Assembly (NCBI GenBank): GCA_047495785.1
Contig: JBLDXI010000055.1
Coordinates: 1,984,001-2,048,000 of the forward strand
DNA from: Lepidodermella squamata
Lineage: Eukaryota; Gastrotricha
DNA: 64,000 nt
Direction: 5' to 3'
Every line of letters begins with the position of its first letter. Positions within the stretch are counted from its first letter, which is position 1. Under the pieces are notes generated by a model. The model saw nothing but the letters and a program-made list of their open reading frames with translations. It had not been told where the DNA came from and did no database searches. The position numbers were made by a program, and so were the translations under genes. Shown piece after piece: positions 9,301 to 19,431 of this stretch.

Positions 9301-10944
9301 TGTTTTCGGTACAACTGCGGCTTTACCTCGATGCTGTGTACATGGATGTTGGGAGGTGGTTGAACACTTAGGGCATGACCACCTAACGTTTTTCTTGCTA
9401 AAATGCTTCCAGTTTTTCTCGTCCAGTTGGGTGCAGGTGCGGTGCCACCAGAAGTCGCATTGTGTGCAGAGGATACAGTCGGAGCCGTCTGAGCAGTACT
9501 TCGAGCATGATGGGCAGTAGTCGTGACAGATAGGACAAAGCCAGTTTTCCTTGCAGTTAGCCGGAATGCAGGAGTCATGGCATTTGATATCGCAGTTGGA
9601 GCATTTCTTAAAGCGTTTTCCAACAGACTTCTTCAGGTCCTTACAGATCAGGCAGACTGTTTTCGCGGGGCCAGGATTCGACTCGATGTCCCCACATTTC
9701 AGCAGTTTTAGTCGGTCGAATGATGACTTGATGGTAGGAAGAGTGTGTTCGGCATGGATAACGTGAAGCTTTATGGAGTAGCGGGGCATATTAGAGCCAG
9801 CTATATCTTCGCGTCGAAAGGTGATGAGAAGAATTAGAGCCAACAACTGCTTCGGAAATCGGTGGTCAGCTTTGAGTAAGTTAAAAGCATGATCGACATG
9901 CAATAGTGCAGATTTAACAATAAACCCGGTGATAACAACAGTTGCGAGAAGTCCAAGAAGGTCTAGGCAGTGTTGAAACAGCGGGACATGGTTGCGTAAG
10001 ACGTTGAGCGTAGATGAGCAGGTGTCGATACCTAGGGCTGCGTGGTTCAGGACAGAAATTGCAATGATGCCAACCTTGAAGATCTTTACAGAGATAGGAT
10101 AAGAGTTCTCAACCATACAAACATAATGCTGCCTTTTGTGTACAATCATATAACACATCAAGCGAATTACAGAATAAGACAGGCAGAGACTGATGACTAC
10201 TAGAACGAGCAGGGCCATGCTACTGACAATGAACAGACAAGAACAAATTAGTGCGAGGACCAAGGTAGCATGACTCAAGAGAACCGAGAGTTGTGCAAGT
10301 CTGGTCAGAAATTTACAAAATAGATGCAGTCGTATACAGGGGCCCCTGAGGGGGCTGAAAACGTTTTGACAAAGGCGTTCAGTGATAAGCTCATCAAGTA
10401 TATTCATAGTAAAACTGAGGGATTTCTCTAGCGAGCGGAGTACCATTAGTAACCCATTTTTGCCTGTCAGGTGATTGGCGATCGAGCATAGCCAATGTCC
10501 AGCACCGGGCCATGTCAACCCCAAACGCAAGACAAGCAGTCGTAGGTGTAAACGGTTTTCGAGTCGGGCGAGGTGAGATCTCAAACTGAAGTATCGTACA
10601 GCGAAGTGAAACAGGAAACGATCCCGAAAGCAATAGTACAATTGCAGAGGGAGGTAGCAAGCAGCAGTCAGTAACATATACAAAGTGAGCCATAACAATG
10701 AACAGGCGCGGAAGATAAGAACTACAAGGAGATCATTGGATAGTAGGCAAGTGTACATAAAGGGGTCAAAAGGAGCAGTATTTACAATGTCCGCTGTTCG
10801 CAGTAATAGCACCAGAAGCAGAAGGGCCGTCATACGAGAGAACCAGCACTGCAAAGAGATGTTCATGCAGTCGGGTTTATCCTGTGAGGGATAAGGACTA
10901 GTGTCCTGAGAAGGACAGGTCTTTTCCGACTGGTTCACAGGCAT
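6343..10944 (-). CDS. LINE polyprotein: membrane domain, 2A, PHD fingers, endonuclease, RT
   Basis: The 1533-residue product has an N-terminal half (1-400) with many hydrophobic helices, then a 2A-like motif ending at residue 426. Next come two tandem C/H-rich PHD-like fingers (about 430-535), a proline-rich linker, an apurinic-type endonuclease (about 580-800, with NVNSL, INGDSNIN and SDHYG) and a reverse transcriptase with YGVPQGS (1216) and the catalytic YADD (1250-1253). A C-terminal tail of about 200 residues follows. If the 2A works, translation releases a protein of about 425 residues and one of about 1108 from one frame. No stop or frameshift is seen, so the element may be active. The shadow reading frames on both strands are not genes. 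Confidence 0.9.
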   Translation of the reverse strand: MPVNQSEKTCPSQDTSPYPSQDKPDCMNISLQCWFSRMTALLLLVLLLRTADIVNTAPFDPFMYTCLLSNDLLVVLIFRACSLLWLTLYMLLTAACYLPLQLYYCFRDRFLFHFAVRYFSLRSHLARLENRLHLRLLVLRLGLTWPGAGHWLCSIANHLTGKNGLLMVLRSLEKSLSFTMNILDELITERLCQNVFSPLRGPCIRLHLFCKFLTRLAQLSVLLSHATLVLALICSCLFIVSSMALLVLVVISLCLSYSVIRLMCYMIVHKRQHYVCMVENSYPISVKIFKVGIIAISVLNHAALGIDTCSSTLNVLRNHVPLFQHCLDLLGLLATVVITGFIVKSALLHVDHAFNLLKADHRFPKQLLALILLITFRREDIAGSNMPRYSIKLHVIHAEHTLPTIKSSFDRLKLLKCGDIESNPGPAKTVCLICKDLKKSVGKRFKKCSNCDIKCHDSCIPANCKENWLCPICHDYCPSCSKYCSDGSDCILCTQCDFWWHRTCTQLDEKNWKHFSKKNVRWSCPKCSTTSQHPCTQHRGKAAVVPKTTVVPPTAPKTTIVPPTLRVEEVRQRLEQLNANLYILHYNVNSLTGKATEVGLTVNKTAPRTPDVICFSESKLAVDHPEDNLRTLFPDYTIYSNPRTKGGGGVAILVKKGIFVSATGVLEHTKEQPIENIWVDIRTKSGVQRIFSIYRPPDHPNWEDKISSLLETINLKNKKNARVIINGDSNINTANPSTATDLFRILKVHKFVQIDDYKITRPISNSSLDHIWVSKSHEAVGTATLPGFSDHYGTACFLRTTAEAQKPYKINVRKFKGYKLELFNSMLNSRLEADPIPENSSSADKWSRIKGHVIAVLDIIAPFTAITVKPGKTTKKRLELNTSKKLDIELILAIEEKNKAHRDHLTFQSDDSLARFKAIKTKVKKLTRNWKSKHYEDRLTEAGGDPKEVWKILNDFMPNKKKHEEIDDDTATAMADKFNAYFCTVGEKVAKSLPTPNMKRRASSIKQAFEFRKITEKDLIESAMKLSNKKTAGNDGIPEFVLRDSISCPAMNAALVSLFNGILKGDKLPEDWKTSVVTPIHKSGEKQLPENYRPISILPGCLKLFERCLGEQLKPHLNSFLSKYQFGFRKHHSTSGCLVALAEKWLVAAAQNKYVATASLDLSKAFDSLDPAGVIESLRSCGLGPEALNLFTDYLSNRHQKVKVSNISSSSLPIRYGVPQGSVLGPLLFTVYVNELPETINDPNCYSVMYADDTTIYAIGSTTDEAKSILEKQLSHVANWLSVNSLKLNETKTQIMFIGPKTAKIDVNLPVNVNGTLIHPQQSIKLLGVQVDNRLSFEEHAQLVHAKCRSGSYALRLAGQNGIPLDGRKAIYNSLVNSRLSYCDVILSAGSAAARKTLDRAQDNAIRALMMKDYSCPVDDLRCHLKWLTLAGRRQVHETKLVFQCLHGEAPVELIELFKPKTEVNPGLRSSTNGSLKATQSDSVTQDRTFLIRGSKAWRQTDPFIRKLTSSKACRKAAYLQQFFIEQVSEWTK
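9667..9693 (-). other. 2A-like ribosome-skipping motif
   Basis: The encoded residues GDIESNPGP (418-426) match the 2A consensus D-x-E-x-N-P-G-P, preceded by LLKC as in known 2A peptides. 2A drives peptide-bond skipping between the final G and P during translation. It sits exactly between the hydrophobic N-terminal part and the zinc-finger/endonuclease part. Activity is inferred from the motif. Confidence 0.88.
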
Positions 10945-10962
10945 AACAACTCACTCAAGCAA

Positions 10963-11128
10963 AAGGCGAACGTAGAACAAGGCGAACGTAGAACAAGGCG
11001 AACGTAGAACAAGGCGAACGTAGAACAAGGCGAACGTAGAACAAGGCGAACGTAGAACAAGGCGAACGTAGAACAAGGCGAACGTAGAACAAGGCGAACG
11101 TAGAACAAGGCGAACGTAGAACAAGGCG
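10963..11128. repeat. 16-bp tandem array, about 10.4 copies
   Basis: The unit AAGGCGAACGTAGAAC repeats without visible variation, starting 19 bp upstream of the LINE start codon. It is either part of the element's 5' UTR (repeated promoter monomers) or a satellite into which the element inserted. Confidence 0.95.
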
Positions 11129-11854
11129 AAATATTACATACGGTTTTCAATTTAATATTGCATTTATATTGGAGGATATTTAATAACTTCAAAAAAATAA
11201 TTACAGTAAAAATAATGTTTTTACTCAGGCCACGCGGTCAGCTGTGTCACCTTTCTCGGGCGGTCTGAACCGCGTTGAACCGGGTTATATTTACGGTAGT
11301 TTCACTCAAAACCTTCATTGATGGTGGCAACTGACACGAATTAAATTTTTATTTATCATCTGTTTCGAAATATTTTCGTGTTATTTCTATTAAATGATTG
11401 GGGTGCTTTAGCCTAGCTAACAGTTGCTAGCCTTAGCACATGAGGTCAACTCCTCGCCCGACAGTGGTAGAGCAATCCACTGGTTAAACAAAAAAATGCT
11501 ACCTGGTATCCTAATAGCCGGGGCCCTCTGGGACTAGAGATTAACTGTAAATCCTCTAGATAATTTAGGGGGCGTATATTTCTGCCAAGTTGTTAAGTTC
11601 GAGGGAGAAGATCGACCGAGTTTCGGCCCTGTTCAAGTTTGCTCACAGTACGCTTTCAAGTCTGCGTCAAGCCGTTGAGGTAACGCATTATCTGTAGGCA
11701 CTGTGCATTGGGGATATATCTTACCTTTACTCTTTAAAGCATAAAATTAGTATGTGACACCATAGTTTTCGATGCTTGGTAATATACACCTGGATTTTGA
11801 TATTTGTATTTTTCTTGTTCAAATAGAGCTGAAAGTCTCGTCAGCTGATTCAAA
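11129..11854. other. intergenic, upstream of RPL10A
   Basis: No coding region is supported. The RPL10A promoter must lie here, but I see no core element I could defend. Confidence 0.5.
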
Positions 11855-12720
11855 ATGAGGTAATCCCTTCCATCAAATTTCGTGACGCTTTATTAATACG
11901 TTAACCAATTATAGTAAGATTCCTCGCGATGTCTTGGCCGAGTCCGTCGCCACCTGCGTCAACGGTGCAAAGGAGCGCAAACGCAAATTTCGTGAGTCAG
12001 TCGAATTGCAAGTCGCTCTGAAAAACTACGATCCACAGCGCGATAAGCGTTTCTCTGGTACTGTTCGGTCAGTTTGCGCAATGTTTATCACTCTTTGTCT
12101 ATACCGAATTTCTTCATATAGTCTCAAGTACATCCCTAAGCCTAGCATGAAAGTTTGTGTTCTCGGAGATCAACAACATTGCGACGAGGCTGCCGCGCTT
12201 AAAGTGGACTTCATGGACGTCGAGGCTTTGAAAAAGATGAACAAGAACAAGAAGCTGATCAAGAAAATGAGTTAGTTTCTTTCTTTCGAGATCATTCACC
12301 TTCATTCTTAATCTTTCTTTAGCCAACAAGTACTCCGCCTTTCTGGCCTCTGATTCGCTCATTAAGCAGATTCCCAAGATTTTGGGTCCTGCCCTTAACA
12401 AGGCTGGCAAGTTTCCAACTGTTCTCACCCACAATGATAACATGTTGGCGAAAATCGAAGAAGTCAAGGCCACCATCAAGTTTCAGATGAAGAAGGTATT
12501 GTTGACCGATTGCGTTCAGTTCATGCGGTGCTAATAACATTTTTTTCAGGTCTTGTGCTTGGGCGTTTGCATCGGCCACGTCGAAATGACCAATGAAGAA
12601 CTGACATCAAACATCACCATGTCTTTGAACTTCTTGGTTTCCCTACTGAAGAAGCAGTGGCAAAACGTTCGCTCAGTTTACCTGAAGTCGACTATGGGTC
12701 GTGTGCAGCGTATCTATTGA
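11855..12720 (+). CDS. RPL10A: 60S ribosomal protein L10a (uL1)
   Basis: Five exons (11855-11859, 11915-12067, 12122-12270, 12323-12495, 12550-12720) encode 216 residues. The first exon is only ATGAG, so the initiator codon is almost alone. The family blocks are all present: [68 protein letters not shown] and [18 protein letters not shown], ending QRIY. uL1 forms the mobile L1 stalk of the large subunit and guides deacylated tRNA out of the E site. Length matches the family (217 in human). Introns are 51-56 nt. Confidence 0.97.
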
Positions 12721-12796
12721 AAGCTTTACTGCTTTTCACGAAGAGGGGTTATTCATTTCAAGTGCTACAATGTGCATTAACAGATGATGAGAGAAG

Positions 12797-12802
12797 AATA
12801 AA
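12797..12802 (+). terminator. RPL10A polyadenylation signal
   Basis: An AATAAA hexamer lies 77 nt after the RPL10A stop codon, followed by a T-rich tract. Confidence 0.7.
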
Positions 12803-13517
12803 CTAAAGCTATTAATCAATTTTTTTCTCTTTTCAACAACAAAAACAAACAGCTTTGCTGCTTTCTTCTTTTATTTCATGTATATTTCATTATCAGTAAG
12901 TGAAAATCTAATATTATTCAACACGAGAGTAACAAAAATCCAGGAGACAGGAGGACGCAGGTGGTTTAAGCACGGTATCGATAGTGTTTGGCAGGACACA
13001 CTTGGTGCATCGTGAAATACGATACGAAGTAAAAAATAATTTGAAATAATGAGACACGCCGTGGAAAAGGCCTTCATTTCAATTGCGGCACACATTTGAG
13101 GTGTCAACACAAAACTCGCATGTACCTACTTAACATTCAAACCTGGCTCTGATGACCGTTGGCATACGGCGTGTCTCACGAAAATTCAAACACATAGGCA
13201 TCTATTATTTTAGCCCCGACGAATAATATTGCCTAAAATTGTTCATAAGCAATATCTGAAAGGTTTATTGGGTAAAGCATCTTAAAGATTCATTCAAGTT
13301 GTCAATATAAATACCATCGTTATACACAATGAACCTGTCGTTTATGCCAAAATTGGAAAATTGATATCAATGACTAAGTTTAAAACATATATTACAGTAT
13401 CACACAGGCACAAAGTATAAATCGGACACGCGACGCCTCTCAAAGCTACAGGATTTTTAACACAAAAGAGTGATATAAAGTGTTTATTGTCCTAAGTCAT
13501 TTTGAATCTTCGATCAG
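12803..13517. other. intergenic between RPL10A and GPD2
   Basis: No gene is seen. A 12-nt inverted pair (GAGACACGCCGT at about 13051 and its complement at about 13165) is the only structure noted. Confidence 0.5.
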
Positions 13518-16142
13518 TTACAAACCACCGCCACTTCGTTCGACCGTGGGGGTGACAACATTGGGATTGTCGGCAATCAGCTTGGCGGCCATGGCGACAC
13601 GAGATGCCGCACTTCCACCAGTCTTCAGCTTGTACATGAGAGCTAAGAATTCAGTTTGAGACAACTGGCCGTTTTTAGCTGTCTGCAACTCGTCGCTGAT
13701 TATTTCACTCAGCTTATCGGTCGATATACGTTCACACACCTCTGAGTGTTCCGTGAACATTCGCTTCAAATCAGGAATAGTAACAAATCCCTTCTTCTCC
13801 TTATCAATGAGACCGAAAAGTTGAGTATAACGGCGTTCCTCGTCGGCATTCAGGTTAAGCTGATTAGCCTGGTCTTTGAGGCTTTCGGAGGCCAAGTCTA
13901 AACCCATCTCGCGACGCAAAAAGCGACGCGCATGAGCGATCTCGTCATTGATCTTCTTCTTGTCCCATTTCAAGTATTTGGCCATGATGTTAACAACTGT
14001 GTCGAGTGCTTCGCTGGCATTATCGGCATTAAGAAAAGCTAAGCGTAGGCGACGAGCAATAACGTCGATTGCAGTGGCGGCGTATTCACGTTCGACTGCA
14101 TAAATGACCTCGCCGTCAACAAATGGGTGATTCGGATGGATTCGATTGCCGATTAGCGGCCATTTGTAGCCGGTGATGCCGCAGCGACGGGCGACGCGGA
14201 AGGCCTTGTCGCCGTAGGTCAGCGCCAAATGCTCGGCTATGTCGGGCGAAATACCATAATCTTGTACCAACTTGATATGCAACGTCGGCGTGTACTTGTG
14301 GGCACCTTCGACAAGCAAGCCTAAAACCGATGTCAAAATTGAAATGATCAATAAATCAGCTATGGCATGGCAGTCCACAACTTACCGACCGTACGGCTTT
14401 TGAGTGATTTGGTTGGCTTCAAATCGCATTCTTGAATGGCGCGATCGACGGTTTCTTCAGCCATTCTGCGGTACGTTGTCCACTTACCGCCGGCAATAGT
14501 GATCATCTTACTCGGCGAAACCTCGATTATATGATTTCTAGCAATGCTTTTTGTGTCTCTAGCGTTCGGGTCTTTGACCTGGCAATCGGCAAACTTATTT
14601 TAACGGAGTATCTTCAAAGGTCAAAATATATTACCAGCGGACGGATTCCGGACCAAACTGACAGAACATCACCGCGCCTGATGGAAACATCCGGATTGAG
14701 ATGGGCCTTGATTTCTTGCAGCAAGAATTGAACAGCAGCTTCGGATGGGTATTGACCGTTTTCAATGGTGCACTTCTCGTCAGTGGTTCCGGCTATTGTG
14801 TGACCTTGAAACATTTAAAAATAATATGGGAGTAGATGCTGACAAAAGCTTCCGTTGCTCGCGTACCTTCCCACGGCAAAAAGAAAACAACGCGACCATC
14901 ACTTGTCGATGGATCCAATAATCCAATGCTGGATGGCGAAAAATAACCGGGAAGAGTGATGTGAACACCAGAAGACGGTTGACAGATGGGTCCGACGCCT
15001 CCATCGTCCATCGCGCGGATACTATCGGTGAACGGCCCAGTAGCATTAACTACGCATTTTGCTTTGACGGTGAATTGCTCGCCGGTAAGCATATCTCGGC
15101 ACTGCGCACCAGCCACAACAAGTTTCTTTGTCTTTTCGTCAACTTCCTTGACCAACTGAGTTACGGAAATATGATTCAAAGCTGCAGTACCAAATCTAAC
15201 TGTCAATATTTAAAAACAAAAATTGTTAAATATCGCCAAAAGATAATGATTCCAAGCTTACTGGCTGACAAAATAATGGATAGACAAGTTCGAGCGTCCT
15301 GAAAAATTTAAATAGCGGTTTAGGTGTGTTCAAAGCATCTAAAATGTATATTACGTTCTGTCCGCCATCATAATATACCAAAGCACCTGCGAGGTCGTCT
15401 TTCAGCATGGGAAACAATTTTAGGGACTCCTTTTTGCTAATAAAATATGACGGCGCCAGGCGTTGACGGCCGCTGACCAAATCATAAGCCTTGACACCAG
15501 CCCTGAGTTTTCCATAAAGATAATTCCGAACGATGAGACTCCAAATAGTAAAAATACCAGTAGTATGGGATAAGCCACCATTGTTTGACTGGCAACAGAA
15601 TTGGCAGTGGATACGCGAGATGAGGAGCCATGGCTAGCATGTTTGCGCGTTCTGATAAAGCTTCCTCTACCATCTACAGAATCATCGAAAAATAAAGCAA
15701 CATGCATCAGTACTTTATAATAAAATACTTTGTACTGCTCTCTGTCGAATCCCATGATGGCCGCTTGAAGATATCTGACTCCACCATGTATGAGCTTCGT
15801 GCTTCGGGAGGAAGTTCCAGCGGCAAAGTCATACATTTCAACAAGAGCAGTATTCAAGCCGCGCGTTTGGCTGTCCAACGCCACGCCTGCGCCGGTAGCA
15901 CCACCGCCGATGATCAGAACGTCAAATTTTTCGGATTTGATGCGCTTCATCAGATCAGCTCTTGAAGGCACAGGCATACGATCAGGATAGTTTGCATTGA
16001 GGTCTTCGGTTTCAGCTGAGACTGTGATAACCCCTGCTGACTGCAAATTCCTGATGCGCCATGAAACGACAGCAGCGCATCCGACTCCGGCGGCACAAGC
16101 GCCATAGGCGAACGCCCGTTTTACTTGCCTCCACTTAAACAT
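13518..16142 (-). CDS. GPD2: mitochondrial FAD-dependent glycerol-3-phosphate dehydrogenase
   Basis: Eight exons (15729-16142, 15558-15673, 15355-15502, 15262-15298, 14867-15199, 14635-14804, 14386-14578, 13518-14320) give 737 residues, close to the animal norm. A hydrophobic basic N-terminus is followed by the FAD-binding motif [13 protein letters not shown] (about 74-86). Then come [17 protein letters not shown], the substrate-domain blocks [14 protein letters not shown] and HITLPGYF, and [16 protein letters not shown]. The last 120 residues carry EF-hands ([19 protein letters not shown]), the calcium sensor that activates the animal enzyme. It oxidises cytosolic glycerol-3-phosphate at the outer face of the inner mitochondrial membrane and passes electrons to ubiquinone. 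Exon 4 is only 37 nt. All phases agree. Confidence 0.95.
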
Positions 16143-16673
16143 CACGCATTAATATTCTAAGGAATAAGGAATAGAAGGTAATTTAGAAACCTCGCAAAAC
16201 CCGCAGAAAGCATACATCAACCAGGTAACGATAAATAACGCTGCGAGTCTTGAGGCATCTTATTACGCTGAAGTCGATTTCTAATTTCTAAGCGCCATGG
16301 TCGTACCCGAGGTTCAAATTTATTGAATATAATTGGAACCAAGCCCATTTATAGCAGACACTTCTTATCTCTTCTCCGCCGAAAAATAAGTACCTGTAAA
16401 GCAGTTCTCCCAGTTGATAGAAGGCAACAGCAGAGGTTATTATTTATTTATTTAATGAGCATGATATCCAGGAAGGAAGCTCGATAGTGAAAAAAAGAAA
16501 GTGCAGCCGCAGTAGAGTAGTCAGAGTGCCATGATAGTATCAGTTCCATCAGGTGTAATTGTTAGCTTAGAAGCCCTCTTCAATAACCAATAAAACGACC
16601 CGACTATTTGATTCTGTCTTTTATGTTTCGTGCATTATTATAAACAAAAATTAAAATAACCGCACGATGGAAC

Positions 16674-17289
16674 CTATGCCGCATCACTTGCAGCATTGTC
16701 CTCCGTTTCTTCAAACAGTAGTTTGCCTTCGGTCTAAATATCCACAGAAATTATTAGAATCTTATTTCTCTGAGTTCATTATAACGCGGTCAGCGTCATC
16801 AGCGTAGTTGAGTTCATAAATTGTGTTTTTTCGGGATAAAATTGATAGATCATGGCTAGGTTCGAGACATAGAAATTAAACAAAGCACTGCTGAAAAGAA
16901 GTCACCTCTCATCAATCCCCTTGACAGATTTTGGGTGTAATTAAAAGACGCGCGAAGAGTGAGAGCTTTCCGATGATTATAAAAAATAGAAAGAGATTGA
17001 GAAATCGCTTACACTAGTCCACGATAGATTAATATGGCCATAAACATGTGGTGTGAATCATGTGGTGTTCACGTGCATGACACGTGATACGTATCACTTG
17101 ATTCTAAAAGCAAAAAGACAAAGACATCCAACAAGAACCCACTTGAAGCTCCACATATACCGCATATTCCTCTTCACAGTTCGCAGAATTTTCTCTAGCA
17201 CGCACCAGTAGCTTCAGGTGCAGCACCCCTTCGACGATGGAGCGCTCAACGTAATGGACCTCTGGGTCCAAGAGGGGATCCGAGAGAGA
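16674..17289 (-). CDS. possible small unrecognised gene
   Basis: Two exons (17143-17289 and 16674-16733) join in phase across a 409-nt intron to give an acidic protein containing HYVERSIVEGVLHLKLLV and ending EETEDNAASDAA. The ending and the clean splice phase look coding. A two-codon first exon ending at about 17,385 could supply the ATG (giving about 72 residues), but this is uncertain. I do not recognise the family. Two CACGTG E-boxes (17070-17075 and 17081-17086) lie in the long intron. Confidence 0.4.
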
Positions 17290-17401
17290 CTTTCTGAATA
17301 ACCGCAATAATAATATAGCAAAAAGCCGCTAATTAGTTTGGATTATTTTAATTTCACTTATGTTAAAATTAAAACCCTCAATTCCTACCAACATTTATTT
17401 T

Positions 17402-17556
17402 TTAAATAGAATATGTTGTGTTTGTTGAAAGGTCGATGCGATATGCGATGAGGTGACGCGAGATAGAGGTGGTAAAGTTCTCGGGTTTTCCAGCTTCGGT
17501 TTCGTCATCGTCATGTTTCTGAAGCTTCTCTGAAGCAGCCTTGTTTACAATCGGTC
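17402..17556 (-). CDS. possible terminal exon of another unrecognised gene
   Basis: An acceptor-like TTTCACAG opens a 50-codon frame rich in K, E and D (GPIVNKAASEKLQKH, then DDDETEAGKPENF) that stops just before an AATAAA. It could be the 3' end of a gene whose upstream exons I could not trace in 17.56-18.19 kb. Confidence 0.25.
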
Positions 17557-18192
17557 CTGTGAAATCTTATTAATGGTTGGTGTGATCGAAAGATAAATCG
17601 TAGTTAACTATTAGTGTTAGACTATCTCTCGCATACAAAAGTCAACAGTTCAAAGTTAACTTACAGTTATCTAGCAGTTAGCTTTGATCATATCCACCAA
17701 TGCAAAAATCCCACGGGACTCCTTTAATTTTGGTAGGGATCGATAAAATCACTATTACATCGTAAGGATTATGGCTCATGTGTTTTCGGTGAAATTTTAT
17801 TCTGGAAGATCCTCGGCCCTCGGCTTTTTCCAGTTTTTACCTCGACAAACCATAGTTGCAAAACAGGCTAGATGTCCCTTCGTTTTTAATCGCAATTTTG
17901 CGCTTTCTTTATCCCTGTATATTCTGTAGACTAGCATTTGCTGCTTTTGGCCGTTGTTTGAATAAGTTCAGAACGAATTATGTTTTAAGAAAAGTTCAGC
18001 GTCATTTTTGATAGTAGTACAAATAACAAAATGTAATGCGCCCATTTTGCGAAAGTATCGTGTTAAATATCTTGAAGCGTGCCTAATAATACGGCATTCA
18101 TGGTAAATAATTCACATCAACTAAAACTAATGCGAAATTAGCCATATCCACTTCAAAACTTCTTCCGTTTTAGACTACAATATTGTTTTTAC
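17557..18192. other. intergenic or untraced exons
   Basis: No feature can be defended in this stretch. It must contain the promoter of the plus-strand TMEM59-like gene and might hold upstream exons of the minus-strand fragment. Confidence 0.4.
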
Positions 18193-19431
18193 GTGAAAAT
18201 GATTTTCATAGCTGCAATACTTGTATCAAGTGTTGTGGCGGTTTCCAGTATTGATTCTGGCGGAAGCTGCCAACTCGCCTGCTCTCAAAAATTTGGGACT
18301 GACATTGCTTCGGAAGATGCGTTTGCCTGCAGTCGGGGTTGCCGTTTTTCGGCTCTCAATCAACTCCTTTCTCGGGCTCTACCTGATGATAGGTCGAGCA
18401 GTGAGTGTGAAAGCAGTTGCAAAGATGCATACACTGATGAAAATTTAACGCACAGCTGCAGCTACGGTTGCAACAGCCAGAGTGTTCTTACTCCTCTTGG
18501 ACAAATGTTAGAAACCCAGCCGAACTTTGGCGCTGCAGATCCACTATTGAATCCGGCTACTTTCTTTAACGCTATCTCAAGTTTCGTCGTTGACTTTTCA
18601 AATGCAGTTTCTAACGGAGCTCCCATGTCTAGCTCTGATTCTGATGTAATGATGAGACCTGTTGGAGTCGTTCGCGTCATCTCTCACACCTTTCCCGACT
18701 CGCCTCAATCGCGAATAATATCTGTCAAGCTGTCAAGTAACAATGGAGGGTTTGGTCAAATTGGACCTGAGGATTTCTTTAGCTCGAATCCTTTCAGGGG
18801 AATCATTGATAGTGACGACTCAGATTTCGATGTTGGCCATGATCAGACTAATGCGAGGCTGATTATCAAGCCGTCCAGCGTTGCGAATGCTGGCGCTTCT
18901 TCTTCGCGTTGTCTGGCACCTACTTACAGTTCGATTCCGGGGCCAAAATGTCGCGCCTACATGCCCCGTTATCAGTTTAACAAGCAAACGGGTACCTGCG
19001 AACAGTTTATTTATGGTGGATGTGGTGCCGTGGACAACATTTTCCTCTCATTTGACGAATGTCAGTCGATTTGTTCGCAATTTGCCAAGGGACGCGATGA
19101 TGATGGTAGGCCCAGTCGAAGCTTTGAACTATGGTTGCTGACATTGAGTTTCGGGGCGCTTGGACTCTGCGCGCTACTTGGTGCTGTTGGATCTGCATGT
19201 TTGTATTGCTGCCGCCGTCGTCGCCAACGCGCGCAATCGTACATTCAAAGCGAATCCGAGTCGAAAATATTTCTGGTAGCGCCTCAACTCGCATGGAGCA
19301 AAGACGCCAAAGCCCCGGTAATGTCGATGCCACCAACTTACGAACAAGTCTTGGCAGCCTCTGCGCAGGACCCAAAAAATAAGTCCGATGATAAAGTGGC
19401 TGCCGCCGTCAAAGATAACTCTTGCGCCTGA
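18193..19431 (+). CDS. TMEM59-like type I membrane protein with Kunitz domain
   Basis: This 412-residue protein is encoded by a single exon, unlike almost every other gene here. Residues 1-19 form a signal peptide. Residues 26-95 carry paired cysteine motifs (SCQLACSQKFG, FACSRGCRF, SECESSCKDAY, CSYGCNSQ) like the lumenal part of TMEM59/TMEM59L. A complete Kunitz/BPTI domain spans 240-294 with six cysteines; spacing is canonical except for four extra residues in the first loop. The residue after Cys2 is Arg, suggesting trypsin-like targets. A transmembrane helix (about 313-340) is followed by a cytosolic tail containing MPPTYEQV, a PPxY motif that could bind WW domains. TMEM59 proteins act in Golgi glycosylation and endosomal autophagy; the Kunitz domain is not part of that family as I know it. 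Confidence 0.8.
   Translation: MKMIFIAAILVSSVVAVSSIDSGGSCQLACSQKFGTDIASEDAFACSRGCRFSALNQLLSRALPDDRSSSECESSCKDAYTDENLTHSCSYGCNSQSVLTPLGQMLETQPNFGAADPLLNPATFFNAISSFVVDFSNAVSNGAPMSSSDSDVMMRPVGVVRVISHTFPDSPQSRIISVKLSSNNGGFGQIGPEDFFSSNPFRGIIDSDDSDFDVGHDQTNARLIIKPSSVANAGASSSRCLAPTYSSIPGPKCRAYMPRYQFNKQTGTCEQFIYGGCGAVDNIFLSFDECQSICSQFAKGRDDDGRPSRSFELWLLTLSFGALGLCALLGAVGSACLYCCRRRRQRAQSYIQSESESKIFLVAPQLAWSKDAKAPVMSMPPTYEQVLAASAQDPKNKSDDKVAAAVKDNSCA

Larger units (their letters stand above)
6184..11128 (-). mobile_element. apparently intact CR1/L2-type LINE
   Basis: One uninterrupted 1533-codon ORF carries endonuclease and reverse transcriptase. At the 3' end (low coordinates) are a short UTR, a GAAA-loop hairpin and a (GGAT)n tail on the plus strand, as in CR1/L2 elements that end in microsatellite-like repeats rather than poly(A). 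At the 5' side is a 16-bp tandem array. Clean ORF structure implies recent insertion, unlike the broken copies at 31, 52.6, 53-54 and 56 kb. Element limits are estimated; no target-site duplication was identified. Confidence 0.85.

Noticed and set aside
9180-9623. 147-codon minus frame inside the LINE
   Set aside because: It overlaps the PHD finger region in another frame and mirrors its cysteine codons; the main frame explains the sequence.
11440-11500. tRNA-like word AGTGGTAGAGC
   Set aside because: No acceptor stem or T-loop could be paired; only the D-arm resemblance exists.
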